Shown here: piece by piece, positions 20,335 to 33,035 of the stretch
How the letters are laid out: the number at the start of each line of letters is the position of its first letter
How positions within the stretch are numbered: the first letter of the stretch is position 1
From: Shewanella inventionis
Lineage (GTDB): Bacteria > Pseudomonadota > Gammaproteobacteria > Enterobacterales > Shewanellaceae
Assembly (NCBI RefSeq): GCF_014641855.1
Contig: NZ_BMII01000004.1
Span: 62,001 to 126,000, forward strand
DNA: 64,000 bases
Direction: 5' to 3'
Position numbers and translations under genes: made by a program
The notes under the pieces: model-generated
Seen by the model: only the letters and a program-made list of their open reading frames with translations
The model's database searches: none
What the model was told of the DNA's origin: nothing

Positions 20335-20657
20335 GACTCCTCCTTCTTCTAAATGTTCAGGCCTTCTCCATGTCCCAACCATTACGCTGGGCGTTGGGCT
20401 ACTATGCCGTCTGCTGACTTCTGCTTAATCACATGCCAAGTTACCCCGTCATGCGCTATCGGTTTCCATCTAGTTCGCTCTTTTCAGTCGATGGTGCTGA
20501 AAAGCCAAGGCACTTATAAACCAGAGCCTTACTGGTTAATGACCGATCGCGTGTTAAGCAGATCTCCCCACTCTTTATTGGTAGAGAAGGAACATGAACT
20601 TTCTTTGCACTGCTGCATCATTTACGGTGGCCATTAGATCACGTGGTTTCGTCGTCT

Positions 20658-20693
20658 TGGAATTTAGTGGGGTCATGGAATTTAGTGGGGTCA
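20658..20693 (+). repeat. Two tandem copies of an 18-bp sequence
   Basis: TGGAATTTAGTGGGGTCA occurs twice in direct tandem (20658-20675 and 20676-20693) and is followed by GGGTAAAC. Motifs of this TAGTGGGGTCAG type are common at the edges of REP-associated transposase genes, from memory, so this may be the scar of such an element. Confidence 0.75.
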
Positions 20694-20790
20694 GGGTAAA
20701 CTTTTATAAAAACACTTCAATACTTGTCCCTTGATCTAATTTACATCCAGAAATTCGTATGATATTTCAATTACAAACACAAAAAAGTTT

Positions 20791-20925
20791 AAATCGAAGA
20801 TACCCATACGGCGGATGTAATCGCGGCTATGACCTTCAAAAACATGGATGTTTTCGCAGAGCGCCCATGGATGGGTTTACCGCGTGTCATAGAAGTGATT
20901 TCAGTGAGTATCGTTGCCTAACACC
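20791..20925 (-). repeat. Dispersed repeat family B, inverted copy 3
   Basis: Reverse-complement copy of the family B core found at 15.8-16.0 and 16.2-16.4 kb, starting AAATCGAAGATACCCATACG and ending GTTGCCTAACACC. On the plus strand it carries a 30-codon open frame (20829-20921) that begins MTFKNMDVFAERPWMG and ends in SIVA before TAA. The same frame is present on the opposite strand of copy 1. Confidence 0.85.
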
Positions 20926-20988
20926 CTAGTTTTTTGAATTAGATACCATCTAAAATAGTACCCTACTTTAGTTGACTACTCATGTACT

Positions 20989-21096
20989 GGTGCAGGCGAA
21001 GCGCCACGACGTTAGTGGCCGTAGACCATAAGTAAATAACCACAAAACAAAGCAAAACACCTGGATCCCGGCTCAAAAGCATTACCGGGACGACGT
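20989..21096 (-). repeat. Dispersed repeat family A, inverted copy 6
   Basis: Reverse complement of the family A pattern: CGAAGCGCCACGACGTTAG, GGCCGTAGACC, an A-rich variable stretch (reverse of the T-rich one) and CACCTGGATCCCGGCTC. Its position between two inverted family B copies gives the mirror image of the arrangement on the other side of the intron. Confidence 0.8.
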
Positions 21097-21190
21097 GTGA
21101 GTTGGGGCGATATTTGAGTTAAGACGACGAGAAACTAGCTACCAAGCTTTGTCAAAAAATACCTTAGATCGTTCAAACACAAACAAGGTT

Positions 21191-21318
21191 AAATCGAAGA
21201 TACCCATACGGCGGATGTCATCGCGGCTATGACCTTCGAAAACATGGATGTTTTCGCAGAGCGCCCAGGGATGGGTTTACCACGTGTCATAGAAGTGATT
21301 TCATTGAGTATCGATACC
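21191..21318 (-). repeat. Dispersed repeat family B, inverted copy 4
   Basis: Second inverted family B core. The short open frame on the plus strand (from the ATG at 21229) reads MTFENMDVFAERPGMG and runs past the usual end because the terminal GTTGCCTAA is altered here. All four B copies keep the reading frame through most of the core. Confidence 0.82.
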
Positions 21319-21714
21319 TATTGGTAAAACAAAACCACACACAGTAAATCCTGCACAAAAGTTCAAAGCAAACATGACACCTGGGATCAGGCTCAAAAGC
21401 CTTACTATGACGGCGTGATAGTTGGCATGGTGTGATAGTTGGGACGGTGTGAGAGTTAGGACCATGAGAAAGTAGCTAACATGCCTTTGTCACAAATAGT
21501 GTGAGTTAAATTTTATAAAAAAATTTAATTGGAACCATGATATTTTCAAATCTTTATTACGCTCGAACATCAGGTTAAAAAGTGCTTAATGAGTATCAAG
21601 CCTGTAAGTTTTTATTAGTATTCAACTCACTTAAACAACTCACTTGCACAAAAAGAATCGAAATATTAACGAGACGACACGCGGTAACAACTAAGCTCGG
21701 TTAAATTGAACAAC
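21319..21714. other. Repeat remnants and non-coding DNA
   Basis: Contains a decayed inverted family A fragment (about 21380-21420, CACCTGGGATCAGGCTCAAA) and GTGATAGTTGGGA-like short direct repeats to about 21460. The remainder to the SprA-family stop codon is AT-rich and unrecognised. Confidence 0.5.
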
Positions 21715-23013
21715 TTAAACAAAAAGTGATAGTTCATTGCTGCCTGATTGATTGCTGTTAAAAATTGCCTGTTGATTTTGATAAGGATTGTAACGTTCAG
21801 CATTGATGTTTTGGCTGAACATTTTTTGCCCTGAACCTGATGTTGAACTGTGTAACTCATTCACTGAACCCGCTGCAGACGATCTAAGCAGTGAATCAAC
21901 ACTTTTATTGGCAGTTAGCCTTGATTGGCTCGCGGCAAGGGTTATTGCTTCTAATTGATTATCTGACGTTTTAGATGAATCTTTCATAAAAGGTGCTAAT
22001 GGGTCACTGTTTTCTGCACGATTAAACACATTCCCTAATTGGGTTAATTGCTCGCTATCTTCAATACTCATTACCGACTCTTGACGCTCTACCGCTAAGG
22101 CTTGTTTTGCCTCATTCATATTTTGCAATGCTTGAGCCGCAACACGAATATCAGCCATTGAAGGCTGAACAGGTGCCATAGCCGCTGCATACACCTTTTG
22201 CATTTTGTTTATCGTTGCTTGTGGATCGCCAGAAACAATTGACACATCGATACTCACCTCACCGTCGACAGCGTAACGCCTTCCATCGGGCCCCTTTTCA
22301 TACTCATACCGAGGGCTTTGCGCATAACTTCCCCCCACTGCGGCATGGGCTTGCTCATGAGTTTTTACTTCAGAATCACGTTTAGCCAATTCAGCTATTT
22401 GCTGGGCTTCGGCTTGTTCAATTAGTTGCTGTTTTTGCTCTATTTGCTTACTAACTTGCTCACGTTGGTCAGTGTTTTTTTGCTCATCCTGAGTGTCTGC
22501 TTGTTCATCGACAACAGCTTGTGCATTATCAATGTCACTGACAGCCTGTGGCGTAGCTTGCTCAACAACACTTTGGTTAGGCTCGCCAAATAAGGTAGGT
22601 AGCTCTGAATTGACTTGAGACAAACTTTTTGCGGCCTGCGTGACGGGTTGATACTCCTTTATTGCGGTGGCATTTATGTTAGTGAGTCTATTATTAACAG
22701 TGCTCCCCTGCCCAGGTTGTTGTAACACTGCGGCAATTGTCATTGGACCACTTTTTAGACTAAAACTGCCGGTGAGATTTACATTATCAACCGCCATTGC
22801 CGACTTGCCACCATCAACTGACGCAACAGAAACCTGCTGCCCAAGTAATTGAGCAGCGGGTTGAGAATGAGTCGTTAATGTAGAAGATACAACAGTGGTT
22901 GATTGAAGGTTTGATGACTTAGAAACAACAGTAGCAGAAGAATAACTCCCTCTGCCCTGTTGAATAGAAGGACTGACGTTAGATGTAGTTGCGGAAACGA
23001 TTGCCGCGTTCAT
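21715..23013 (-). CDS. SprA-family putative metalloprotease
   Basis: A 432-residue protein without a classical signal peptide. The first 210 residues are low-complexity, rich in Ser, Thr, Gln and Val, then a Gln/Glu-rich coiled coil (about 175-210). The conserved part (about 208-310) holds KTHEQAHAAVGGSYA, an HExxH zinc-peptidase motif at 219-223. GPDGRRYAVDGEVSIDVSIVSGDPQATI and MQKVYAAAMAPVQPSMADIRVAAQA follow, as in the SprA-related (PF12118-like) family. Enzymatic activity is predicted only from HExxH. It starts 2 nt after a small gene with a matching VTLSSQAVSQ-style composition, so the two form an operon. Confidence 0.78.
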   Translation of the reverse strand: MNAAIVSATTSNVSPSIQQGRGSYSSATVVSKSSNLQSTTVVSSTLTTHSQPAAQLLGQQVSVASVDGGKSAMAVDNVNLTGSFSLKSGPMTIAAVLQQPGQGSTVNNRLTNINATAIKEYQPVTQAAKSLSQVNSELPTLFGEPNQSVVEQATPQAVSDIDNAQAVVDEQADTQDEQKNTDQREQVSKQIEQKQQLIEQAEAQQIAELAKRDSEVKTHEQAHAAVGGSYAQSPRYEYEKGPDGRRYAVDGEVSIDVSIVSGDPQATINKMQKVYAAAMAPVQPSMADIRVAAQALQNMNEAKQALAVERQESVMSIEDSEQLTQLGNVFNRAENSDPLAPFMKDSSKTSDNQLEAITLAASQSRLTANKSVDSLLRSSAAGSVNELHSSTSGSGQKMFSQNINAERYNPYQNQQAIFNSNQSGSNELSLFV

Positions 23014-23015
23014 GG

Positions 23016-23294
23016 TTACACTTCGATATCAATCAAGCTGCCAATAGACTCAGAAGCCGCCTCAATCACCTTAGTTGAGGCTTGTGCTTGATTGACCGAT
23101 TCAGTCGCCGATATTAAAGCCGTAGCAGTATTACTTTGTGATACTGCTTGCGAGCTCAACGTCACAGTGTCTTGTGGTACGGCTGGTTTTTGTTCATCAG
23201 GTGTGGCAACTGACGTGGTTGCTTGCGCTAAACCTTGTTGTGCACTTTGCAATCCCTGCATTCCTGAAGCATACGCTGATTGTACTTGCATCAT
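23016..23294 (-). CDS. Small Ala/Ser/Gln-rich protein preceding the SprA-family gene
   Basis: A 92-residue product with no signal peptide, rich in Ala, Ser, Gln and Thr and with heptad-like spacing (MMQVQSAYASGMQGLQSAQQ). The segment QDTVTLSSQAV resembles the short motif found near the N-termini of many flagellar and secreted adaptor-like proteins. It ends 2 nt before the SprA-family start codon and has an AGGAGCC ribosome-binding site before its ATG. I do not recognise a family; a chaperone or targeting partner of the downstream putative protease is a guess from gene order. Confidence 0.6.
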   Translation of the reverse strand: MMQVQSAYASGMQGLQSAQQGLAQATTSVATPDEQKPAVPQDTVTLSSQAVSQSNTATALISATESVNQAQASTKVIEAASESIGSLIDIEV

Positions 23295-23395
23295 TTGGCT
23301 CCTGATGTAAATCGTAAACCTAAAAATAAATTACGTATTTATTATTGCTTAAACCACCCAAAATGTACAGTTTTTAAACAGCAAAATTGATCCGC

Positions 23396-24514
23396 TTAAC
23401 TGGTTAACCAAGCCCCTTCCCAGTCTTTCCATAATGGATTGAAACCCCGGTGTTTTAGCGCTAAAACCACCTGGTCAACAGAGCGTTCATCACTAATTTC
23501 AAATTGATCAAGTTCAGTCTGTGGGTGTTGATATCCACCGGGCTGTGTTGAGCTACCCGCACTGATATGTGTAATGCCTAAAGGCAATAAATTATCTCGT
23601 AAATGGGGTAATTCACGTGTTGATAGACTGATTTCTAACTGGGGGTTAAATAATCGAAAGGCACAGATCATTTGCACAAGGCCTGCATCACTGAGCTCAA
23701 CTTTAGGCTTAATCCCACCGGTGCAAGGCCGTAACCTGGGTAACGATATGCTGTAGCGGCATCGCCAGTAGTTTTTTTCAAGGTAATCTAAATGATGTGC
23801 CATTAGTAACGCATCTAAGCGCCAATCATCTAACCCTAAAAGGACGCCTAAGCCAATTTTATCAATACCGGCTTTGGCAACCCGATCTGGAGTGGTTAAA
23901 CGATTAATAAAATCTTGCTTTTTACCTCTGGTGTGATGTTTGGCATAGGTCTGTGTACGATAGGTTTCCTGGTAAACCATAACCGCATCGACACCTAGTT
24001 TTGCCAAGCGTTGATATTCTGGGGTTTCAAGAGGCTGGATCTCAATTGCCACATGATTAAAATGAGCTTTCACCATAGGCATGATAGCTTCAAAATAACT
24101 CGGGCCAACCTTGGTTTCATGCTCGCCAGAAACTAACAACACCGAGTCAAAACCTCTGGCTTTGATAATGGCTATTTCTTGAATTAACTCATCTTGATTT
24201 AATGTCTTACGTTTGACTTTATTGCTCATACTAAAGCCGCAATAATCACATTCATTGGCACATAAATTGGAAACATATAACGGGACAAACAACCCCACAT
24301 TGGCCCCAAATCGCTGCCTTGTTATTGCAGCAGCCTGCTGCGCCATAGGCTCAAGGTAAGCCATGGCTGCCGGTGATAATAGCGCCATTAAACTGCTTAA
24401 ATCCCCAGCGGGGTTTCGTAATGCGCGCTCCACATCTGTTGCGGTTGCTGAATATAAACGTAGCGATAATGAATCAGGGTTCAATTTAAAAAAAGTATCT
24501 GCAAATGTGCTCAT
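23396..24514 (-). CDS. thiH: 2-iminoacetate synthase ThiH
   Basis: Radical SAM tyrosine lyase that produces dehydroglycine (2-iminoacetate) for the thiazole half of thiamine. The 372-residue protein has the cluster motif [11 protein letters not shown] (CxxxCxxC, about residue 86), with VLLVSGEHE and the ThiH-type C-terminus [12 protein letters not shown]. The product is handed to ThiG, whose gene lies directly upstream and overlaps by 4 nt. It is the last gene of the thiamine operon. Confidence 0.96.
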   Translation of the reverse strand: MSTFADTFFKLNPDSLSLRLYSATATDVERALRNPAGDLSSLMALLSPAAMAYLEPMAQQAAAITRQRFGANVGLFVPLYVSNLCANECDYCGFSMSNKVKRKTLNQDELIQEIAIIKARGFDSVLLVSGEHETKVGPSYFEAIMPMVKAHFNHVAIEIQPLETPEYQRLAKLGVDAVMVYQETYRTQTYAKHHTRGKKQDFINRLTTPDRVAKAGIDKIGLGVLLGLDDWRLDALLMAHHLDYLEKNYWRCRYSISLPRLRPCTGGIKPKVELSDAGLVQMICAFRLFNPQLEISLSTRELPHLRDNLLPLGITHISAGSSTQPGGYQHPQTELDQFEISDERSVDQVVLALKHRGFNPLWKDWEGAWLTS

Positions 24515-25281
24515 CTACTTTCCCCTAAAAAACCCGTTAGTGGACTTGTTGCATAGGCTTGTTGATTAACAGCACCAAGTCCGGCCTCAAAAGCTTGCCT
24601 ACCAGCAATAACAGCCTGAGCAAAACAATGTGCCATTTTTTGGGGTTGGGCACTGCTTGCAATCGCGGTGTTTACTAACACAGCATCTGCGCCCATTTCC
24701 ATCGCACGGCACGCTTGTGACGGTGAACCAATACCTGCGTCAACAATAACAGGCACTTTTGCTTGCTCAATGATGATGTGCAAAAAAGTCTCTGTCGCCA
24801 GGCCTTGATTACTGCCAATTGGGCTGCCAAGAGGCATTAATGCAGCACAGCCAACATCTTCTAAGCGCCGACACAAAACAGGATCAGCATGCACATATGG
24901 CAACACTGTATAGCCTTGCTCACATAAGGTTTGAGCAGCCAATAGCGTTTCGACAGGATCTGGCATGAGGTATTTAGGATCGGGATGAATTTCAAGTTTT
25001 ACCCATTTGGTTCCTAACAATTCGTATGCTATTTGAGCTGCCAACACAGCTTCTTTAGCATTTCGTGCACCGGCTGTATTTGGCAACAGCTTAACCCCAG
25101 AACGTTGAAGCGGTGTCAGTAAATTATCGTGTTCAAGGTGTAAATCAATGCGCTTCATTGCAAGTGTTACCAGTTGCGAACCTGAGCTGGCAAGCGCCGC
25201 TAACATAATATCTTGGTGGCTAAATTTACCGGTTCCGGTAAACAATCTGGATGAAAATTGATGATCGGCTATAGTTAACAT
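24511..25281 (-). CDS. thiG: Thiazole synthase ThiG
   Basis: ThiG condenses deoxyxylulose phosphate, dehydroglycine and ThiS-thiocarboxylate to thiazole phosphate. It is a TIM-barrel protein with [11 protein letters not shown] near the N-terminus, [15 protein letters not shown] containing the Schiff-base Lys region, and [32 protein letters not shown] split across the C-terminal phosphate site. The frame is open to 25374, but the ATG at 25281 gives the family N-terminus (MLTIADHQF) and begins 1 nt after the thiS stop, so 256 residues are called. It overlaps thiH by 4 nt. Confidence 0.95.
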   Translation of the reverse strand: MLTIADHQFSSRLFTGTGKFSHQDIMLAALASSGSQLVTLAMKRIDLHLEHDNLLTPLQRSGVKLLPNTAGARNAKEAVLAAQIAYELLGTKWVKLEIHPDPKYLMPDPVETLLAAQTLCEQGYTVLPYVHADPVLCRRLEDVGCAALMPLGSPIGSNQGLATETFLHIIIEQAKVPVIVDAGIGSPSQACRAMEMGADAVLVNTAIASSAQPQKMAHCFAQAVIAGRQAFEAGLGAVNQQAYATSPLTGFLGESR

Positions 25282-25282
25282 A

Positions 25283-25510
25283 CTAACCCCCAGCCACAGC
25301 AGAAAATAGGCTAATTCTGTCATGTGATTGGCATAGCACATGGGACCAGCGACTTTTAGGAACCACAGCGTCATTAACCACTATGGCGACCGAGTTAGGG
25401 CATATGTTTTTTAATATCAATAATTCAGATAAACAGATTTTAGCTGGGAGTGTTTCGTTCGTGCCATTAATTTCTACCCGTAAAAAAGACTGAGTATTAG
25501 CTGTTATCAT
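25283..25510 (-). CDS. thiS: Sulfur carrier protein ThiS
   Basis: A small beta-grasp (ubiquitin-like) carrier of 75 residues ending in the required Gly-Gly (SAVAGG). ThiF adenylates the C-terminus, which is then converted to a thiocarboxylate that donates sulfur to ThiG. Family features are [11 protein letters not shown] near the N-terminus and [12 protein letters not shown] in the middle. Its start overlaps the thiF 3' end by 14 nt and it is followed 1 nt later by thiG. It is easily missed because of its size. Confidence 0.93.
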   Translation of the reverse strand: MITANTQSFLRVEINGTNETLPAKICLSELLILKNICPNSVAIVVNDAVVPKSRWSHVLCQSHDRISLFSAVAGG

Positions 25511-26293
25511 CGTGATTCTCCCGGGCTAAATGTTGTTGTGTAGCCGTGCAAACCTCACAATCTGGATCTCGAACCATTTGTGCGCTTTGCCAGACAAAAG
25601 CTTGCGCATCGAACCGATGTAGCTTGCCATAAGCCTTAAAAGTATTGGTGATATGCTGCACACCAAACAAAGCTTGTAAACTCGCGACTACACCTACAGC
25701 AGGGCCTAACACCCCTTGTTGAGCGCAATGTTGAGCAAGGTGAATATCTGCCGGGTACAAACAACGATAACAACCGCATTGGTTATGATTAAAATCGATA
25801 CAAAACACCTGTCCTTGATATGCACTTATCGCCCCACTCACTAGCGTGAGTTTGTGAGCAACGCAAATCTGATTAATTAGCTGTCTTGTTTCAATGTTAT
25901 CTGTGCAGTCAAACACCACTGCGGCTGTCATTAAGCGCCTTGCCCAAACGTCAAGATGTTGATGGGTTAGTCGGTGAGCAAACACAGTTAACTTGATATT
26001 TGAATTAGCCTTAGCTAAGGCGCGTTTGGCGACATTAACTTTTAGCTCACCAAGATCAGAATCAACATAAAGTAGCTGTCTAGGTAGGTTTGACAAGGCT
26101 ACAACGTCGTTGTCAATTAAGGTCATTGATTTAACTCCAGCGGCAGCAAGATACTGTGCAACCAATTGCCCGAGGCCACCCAGCCCCACAATAACAACGT
26201 GACTATTCATTATGGCGAGCTGCCCTGCCTCTCCAATATCGTGCAATAATATGTTGCTTGAATACTGCATATATTGCCGAGCTGATAAGGTAT

Positions 26294-26297
<4 letters not shown>
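25497..26297 (-). CDS. thiF: ThiS adenylyltransferase ThiF
   Basis: E1-like enzyme that activates the ThiS C-terminus as an acyl-adenylate. The nucleotide-binding loop VVIVGLGGLGQLVAQYL (about 31-47) is followed by NLPRQLLY, FDCTDNIETRQLINQIC and two Cys pairs (CGCYRC and CEVC) forming the structural zinc site of ThiF/MoeB proteins. The length of 266 residues is typical. It overlaps thiDE by 4 nt and thiS by 14 nt. Confidence 0.94.
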
Positions 26298-30000
<3,703 letters not shown>

Positions 30001-30124
30001 TCAATAACCAATTAAAAAATGAAAAAGCTGTGTAAAAACCTTGATAACCAACAATACTAGGAATTAAAGGTTAACTTACCGATTTATCTCACATTAATCA
30101 TCTTCTAAAATCATGATTATTACG

Positions 30125-30207
30125 CTTGTTTCCTTCGCAGGTTCTAGCCTGATCAGGTTCAACGGATCCCGAATAAACGGTCTCAGCCATAATGGCACTC
30201 CGACAAG
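30125..30207 (-). promoter_or_regulatory. TPP riboswitch (THI element) upstream of thiC
   Basis: On the minus strand the leader reads CTTGT, CGGAGTGCC, GGCTGAGACC, a P3 stem-loop, GGATCCGTTGAACCTGATC, AGGCTAGAACCTGCG and AAGGAAACAAG. These are the invariant TPP-aptamer segments (CUGAGA and ACCUGAUC..GCUAG..CGAAGG). CTTGT and ACAAG close helix P1. Binding of thiamine pyrophosphate is expected to switch off the whole thiC-thiDE-thiFSGH operon. Confidence 0.97.
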
Positions 30208-30425
30208 ATGTCACGCAGTATAAGCAAGCTTTGAGGGTAAAAACAAGCCCTATCTCACATCACATCGTTAAACGATAGAAAATTGAAATATATACCGTCA
30301 ATGCTCAGCCACACCTATCACCTACAGTCATCCTAAAGATTCACCATAGCGTTACCAGGTGCGGCAATTTGTCGCATTCCATCTATTTATTAGCAAGTTA
30401 TAATTAATTAACAACTTATAAATCG

Positions 30426-32600
30426 ATGAAAATTATTCATCCTAAAAATGATTCGGTGATAATCTTGATAAATAAAAGCCAGCAAACTGTTTATGCTAAT
30501 AACCGTACACACCTAACTTACTCACCAATCGCTTTCGCAATCATGGTGCTCATATCGCCAAATGCCTTGGCCGAACAAGCTAATATCATTATAGATTCAG
30601 ACATTGAGCACCTTGAAGTTCACGGACAACAAACAACAAATAAAGATGTAGTAAACTCAGCTGATAAGTTACTGTCAAAACAAGGCGTTGATTTTTCACA
30701 GGCAGGAGGCGTATCTGCTTTGCCCATTTTGAATGGTTTGATGGGCGACCGCATTAAAGTATCGATTGATGGCGGTGACATCACATCATCATGCGCGAAT
30801 CACATGAACCCACCACTGTCATATACAGCGGCAAACCAAATCACTTTAACAGAAGTGATAGCAGGCGTGTCGCCAGTCAGTGCTGGCGGAGATAATATTG
30901 CAGGTGTTATTAATGTCACAAGCTTAAACCCGGAGTTTAACCAAACTGAGCAACTAAGCTGGCAAAATGGCAATGTGTCTGCCGGGTATCGCAGCGCAAG
31001 TGACACACTGCTGGCAAGTATCAACACACAAATGGCCAGTAAAAACATCAGTTTGAGCTACCAAGGCGCCTATGAGGATGCAAACAGCTATACAGACGGT
31101 AATGGCCATAAGGTTCTCGACACGCTTTATCAAGCTCAAAACCATGCACTTATCGCGGCATGGCAAGATGAAACACAACAAGTAGCCCTTAAACTAACTC
31201 ACCAACACATCCCGTTCCAAGGGTTTGCTAATCAGTATATGGACATGACCAATAACGACAGTTTTGGCGCATTACTTAGATATCAACAAACCCTAGAAAA
31301 TGATGGCCTATTTAGCGCTCAAGCCAATTGGCACAGTGTCGAACATGAAATGGGATTTTTTACCGCAGAAAAAACCGGCATGATGCCAATGCAAACCTCA
31401 GGTAATGATTTTAGCTATCAGCTACATTGGCAATTACCTCTTAGCAACAACCGCACACTATTGCTCGGACAAGAATACTACCTGTACCAACTTAACGATA
31501 GCTGGCCAGCCATTGAAGGTTCTACCATGATGGGCCCTAACGACTATATCAATATTAACGATGGTCAGCGTAAGCGCGCGGCCGTGTATGGAGAATGGCA
31601 ACAGTCCTTCAACAACCAATGGTGGATGTCTGCTGGGGTGCGTTACGAGTACGTATCTACTCGCGCCGGTGATGTGCAAGCCTACAACACCATGAGTATG
31701 ATGGGAATGACAAATGTTAATGCCCTAGCCGCCAACGAATTTAATCAACTTAATAGACAACGAGACGATCAAATAATAGATGCGACCTGGTTGGTTAAAT
31801 ATCAACTAAATCATAACGAAACCATTGAATTAGGACTAGCGCGAAAAAGTCGAGCACCTAATTTGTATGAACGTTACAGTTGGGGCCAAAGCACAATGGC
31901 AACAACCATGATAGGCTGGTATGGCGATGGCAACGGCTATGTAGGGAACCCAGATTTAGTAGAAGAAACCGCCCACACAATAAGTGTAGGTTACACTCTT
32001 ACAACAGAGGATTATTCAGCCTCTGCCACAACCTGGTATAGCGACATAACAGACTATATTGATGCCGATGTTATCAGTAGCTTCACCCCATCTAATAATC
32101 ACACACGCAACATATTAGAATTTAATAATGTCGACGCCGCATTATTTGGCGCGAGAATGGATATCAGCTATCAGTTAACTGAAAAAGACGATGGCAACTG
32201 GACAATCACATCCAATATCAGCGCCACTCATGGTGAGCGAAACGATACCCATACCCCTTTGTATCAAATTAAGCCATTACAAACAGAGTTAGCCATTGCC
32301 CATCAATTGGGACATTGGAAAAACAGCTTAAGCTGGCAATGGGTTGCAACCAAAGAGCGAGTTGACAACAATCGCCTCGAAAACGTTACTGGCAGTTATT
32401 CTCTGATTAACTTTACCAGCACGATTGAATGGCAAAACGTCACCATGACAGCTGCAATCAATAATCTACTTGACCATTACTATCAACTGCCTCTTGGCGG
32501 GGTCAGTATTGCCAACTATAAACAAGATAACACTCAAGGATTTGAACAAATGGCAGGTACAGGGCGATCTATCGACCTTAGTGTCAGCTATAAATTTTAG
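30426..32600 (+). CDS. TonB-dependent outer-membrane receptor, copper-receptor (OprC/NosA) type
   Basis: A 724-residue outer-membrane barrel with a plug domain (about 55-175) and signal sequence cleaved near LISPNALA. The N-region before the hydrophobic core is unusually long. The plug contains SSCANHMNPP (C123, M127) and the barrel HEMGFF (H307, M309), matching the CxxxM and HxM copper site known in OprC/NosA receptors at nearly the same spacing. Extra Met clusters (TGMMPM, TMSMMGMTN) also fit copper. The protein ends in an aromatic residue (SYKF), as barrel proteins do. It is divergent from the thiamine operon, but the TPP riboswitch is on the other strand, so thiamine uptake is not implied. 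Confidence 0.82.
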   Translation: MKIIHPKNDSVIILINKSQQTVYANNRTHLTYSPIAFAIMVLISPNALAEQANIIIDSDIEHLEVHGQQTTNKDVVNSADKLLSKQGVDFSQAGGVSALPILNGLMGDRIKVSIDGGDITSSCANHMNPPLSYTAANQITLTEVIAGVSPVSAGGDNIAGVINVTSLNPEFNQTEQLSWQNGNVSAGYRSASDTLLASINTQMASKNISLSYQGAYEDANSYTDGNGHKVLDTLYQAQNHALIAAWQDETQQVALKLTHQHIPFQGFANQYMDMTNNDSFGALLRYQQTLENDGLFSAQANWHSVEHEMGFFTAEKTGMMPMQTSGNDFSYQLHWQLPLSNNRTLLLGQEYYLYQLNDSWPAIEGSTMMGPNDYININDGQRKRAAVYGEWQQSFNNQWWMSAGVRYEYVSTRAGDVQAYNTMSMMGMTNVNALAANEFNQLNRQRDDQIIDATWLVKYQLNHNETIELGLARKSRAPNLYERYSWGQSTMATTMIGWYGDGNGYVGNPDLVEETAHTISVGYTLTTEDYSASATTWYSDITDYIDADVISSFTPSNNHTRNILEFNNVDAALFGARMDISYQLTEKDDGNWTITSNISATHGERNDTHTPLYQIKPLQTELAIAHQLGHWKNSLSWQWVATKERVDNNRLENVTGSYSLINFTSTIEWQNVTMTAAINNLLDHYYQLPLGGVSIANYKQDNTQGFEQMAGTGRSIDLSVSYKF

Positions 32601-32704
32601 CCAACACACTGTAATTCAGTTTTAAAATGGCAAGTGAATGACAGCCTAACCTTATTAAAGGCTGACGAAAACTTATAACACTAGTCGTGTCATATCAGCA
32701 ATAT

Positions 32705-32733
32705 AAAAAGCCTCTACAACAATGTAGAGGCTT
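32705..32733 (-). terminator. Terminator of the distal tRNA-Asp-like unit
   Basis: On the minus strand an 8-10 bp stem (AGCCTCTACA with TGTAGAGGCT) is followed by TTTTT. Its sequence differs from the four other terminators of the array by compensated changes, so the stem rather than the sequence is kept. Confidence 0.85.
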
Positions 32734-32740
32734 CGTTATT

Positions 32741-32812
32741 TGGCACAGCGGACGCTGATGTTGTAAGAGTGAACCCACGACGCTCTGCTATCTTCCACCT
32801 AGCTATCGAGCT
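32741..32812 (-). pseudogene. Decayed tRNA-Asp-like unit 1
   Basis: Read on the minus strand, it ends GTCCGCTGTGCCA and contains GTCGTGGGTTC, matching the T arm and 3' acceptor of the intact tRNA-Asp genes at 33.4-33.6 kb. The T arm is interrupted by about 10 nt of extra sequence, and the anticodon arm and 5' acceptor are unrecognisable. It is followed by its own terminator. It cannot fold into a normal tRNA as read. Confidence 0.65.
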
Positions 32813-32837
32813 AAAAGAATAAATAAAAAAGACCAAT

Positions 32838-32867
32838 AAAAAAGCCCTTACATTTCTGTAAAGGCTT
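32838..32867 (-). terminator. Terminator of tRNA-Asp-like unit 2
   Basis: Stem AGCCTTTACA with TGTAAGGGCT around GAAA, followed on the minus strand by six T residues. The same hairpin recurs at 32999, 33144 and 33325. Confidence 0.85.
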
Positions 32868-32874
32868 CGTTATT

Positions 32875-32946
32875 TGGCACAGCGGACGCTGATGTTGTAA
32901 AAGTGAACCCGCGACGCTCTGTTATCTTCCACCTAGCTATCGAGCT
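32875..32946 (-). pseudogene. Decayed tRNA-Asp-like unit 2
   Basis: Almost the same sequence as unit 1. The minus strand carries GTCGCGGGTTC, then an insertion, then the acceptor-like GTCCGCTGTGCCA. It starts in AGCTCGATAGCTAGGTGGAA, which could be the remains of the D arm. Confidence 0.65.
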
Positions 32947-32998
32947 ATCTAAATATCTAACTATCTAACTAACTATCTATCGAGCTAAAAGAATAAAT

Positions 32999-33028
32999 AA
33001 AAAAGCCCTTACATTTCTGTAAAGGCTT
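32999..33028 (-). terminator. Terminator of tRNA-Asp-like unit 3
   Basis: Same 10-bp stem and T run as at 32838. Confidence 0.85.
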
Positions 33029-33035
33029 CGTTATT

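Larger units (their letters stand above)
18902..20610 (-). mobile_element. Group II intron (probably class IIC-like), 5' boundary tentative
   Basis: The intron is read on the minus strand. Its 3' end is marked by a 34-nt domain V and a domain VI ending near CTACCCGAT at 18902, and the maturase gene lies in the middle. About 275 nt of structured non-coding sequence upstream of the maturase would be domains I-III, short as in class IIC introns. A canonical GTGCG 5' end was not found. GTGCAAAG reading down from 20610 is the nearest match, so the 5' limit is a guess and 5' truncation is possible. It sits in repeat-rich, gene-poor DNA. Confidence 0.6.

Noticed and set aside
20353..20637. 94-codon open frame on the plus strand upstream of the maturase
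   Set aside because: It lies antisense to the structured intron RNA and has no recognisable domain.
30125..32600. TPP riboswitch control of the TonB-dependent receptor, making it a thiamine receptor
   Set aside because: The aptamer is encoded on the minus strand and serves thiC; the receptor carries copper-site motifs instead.
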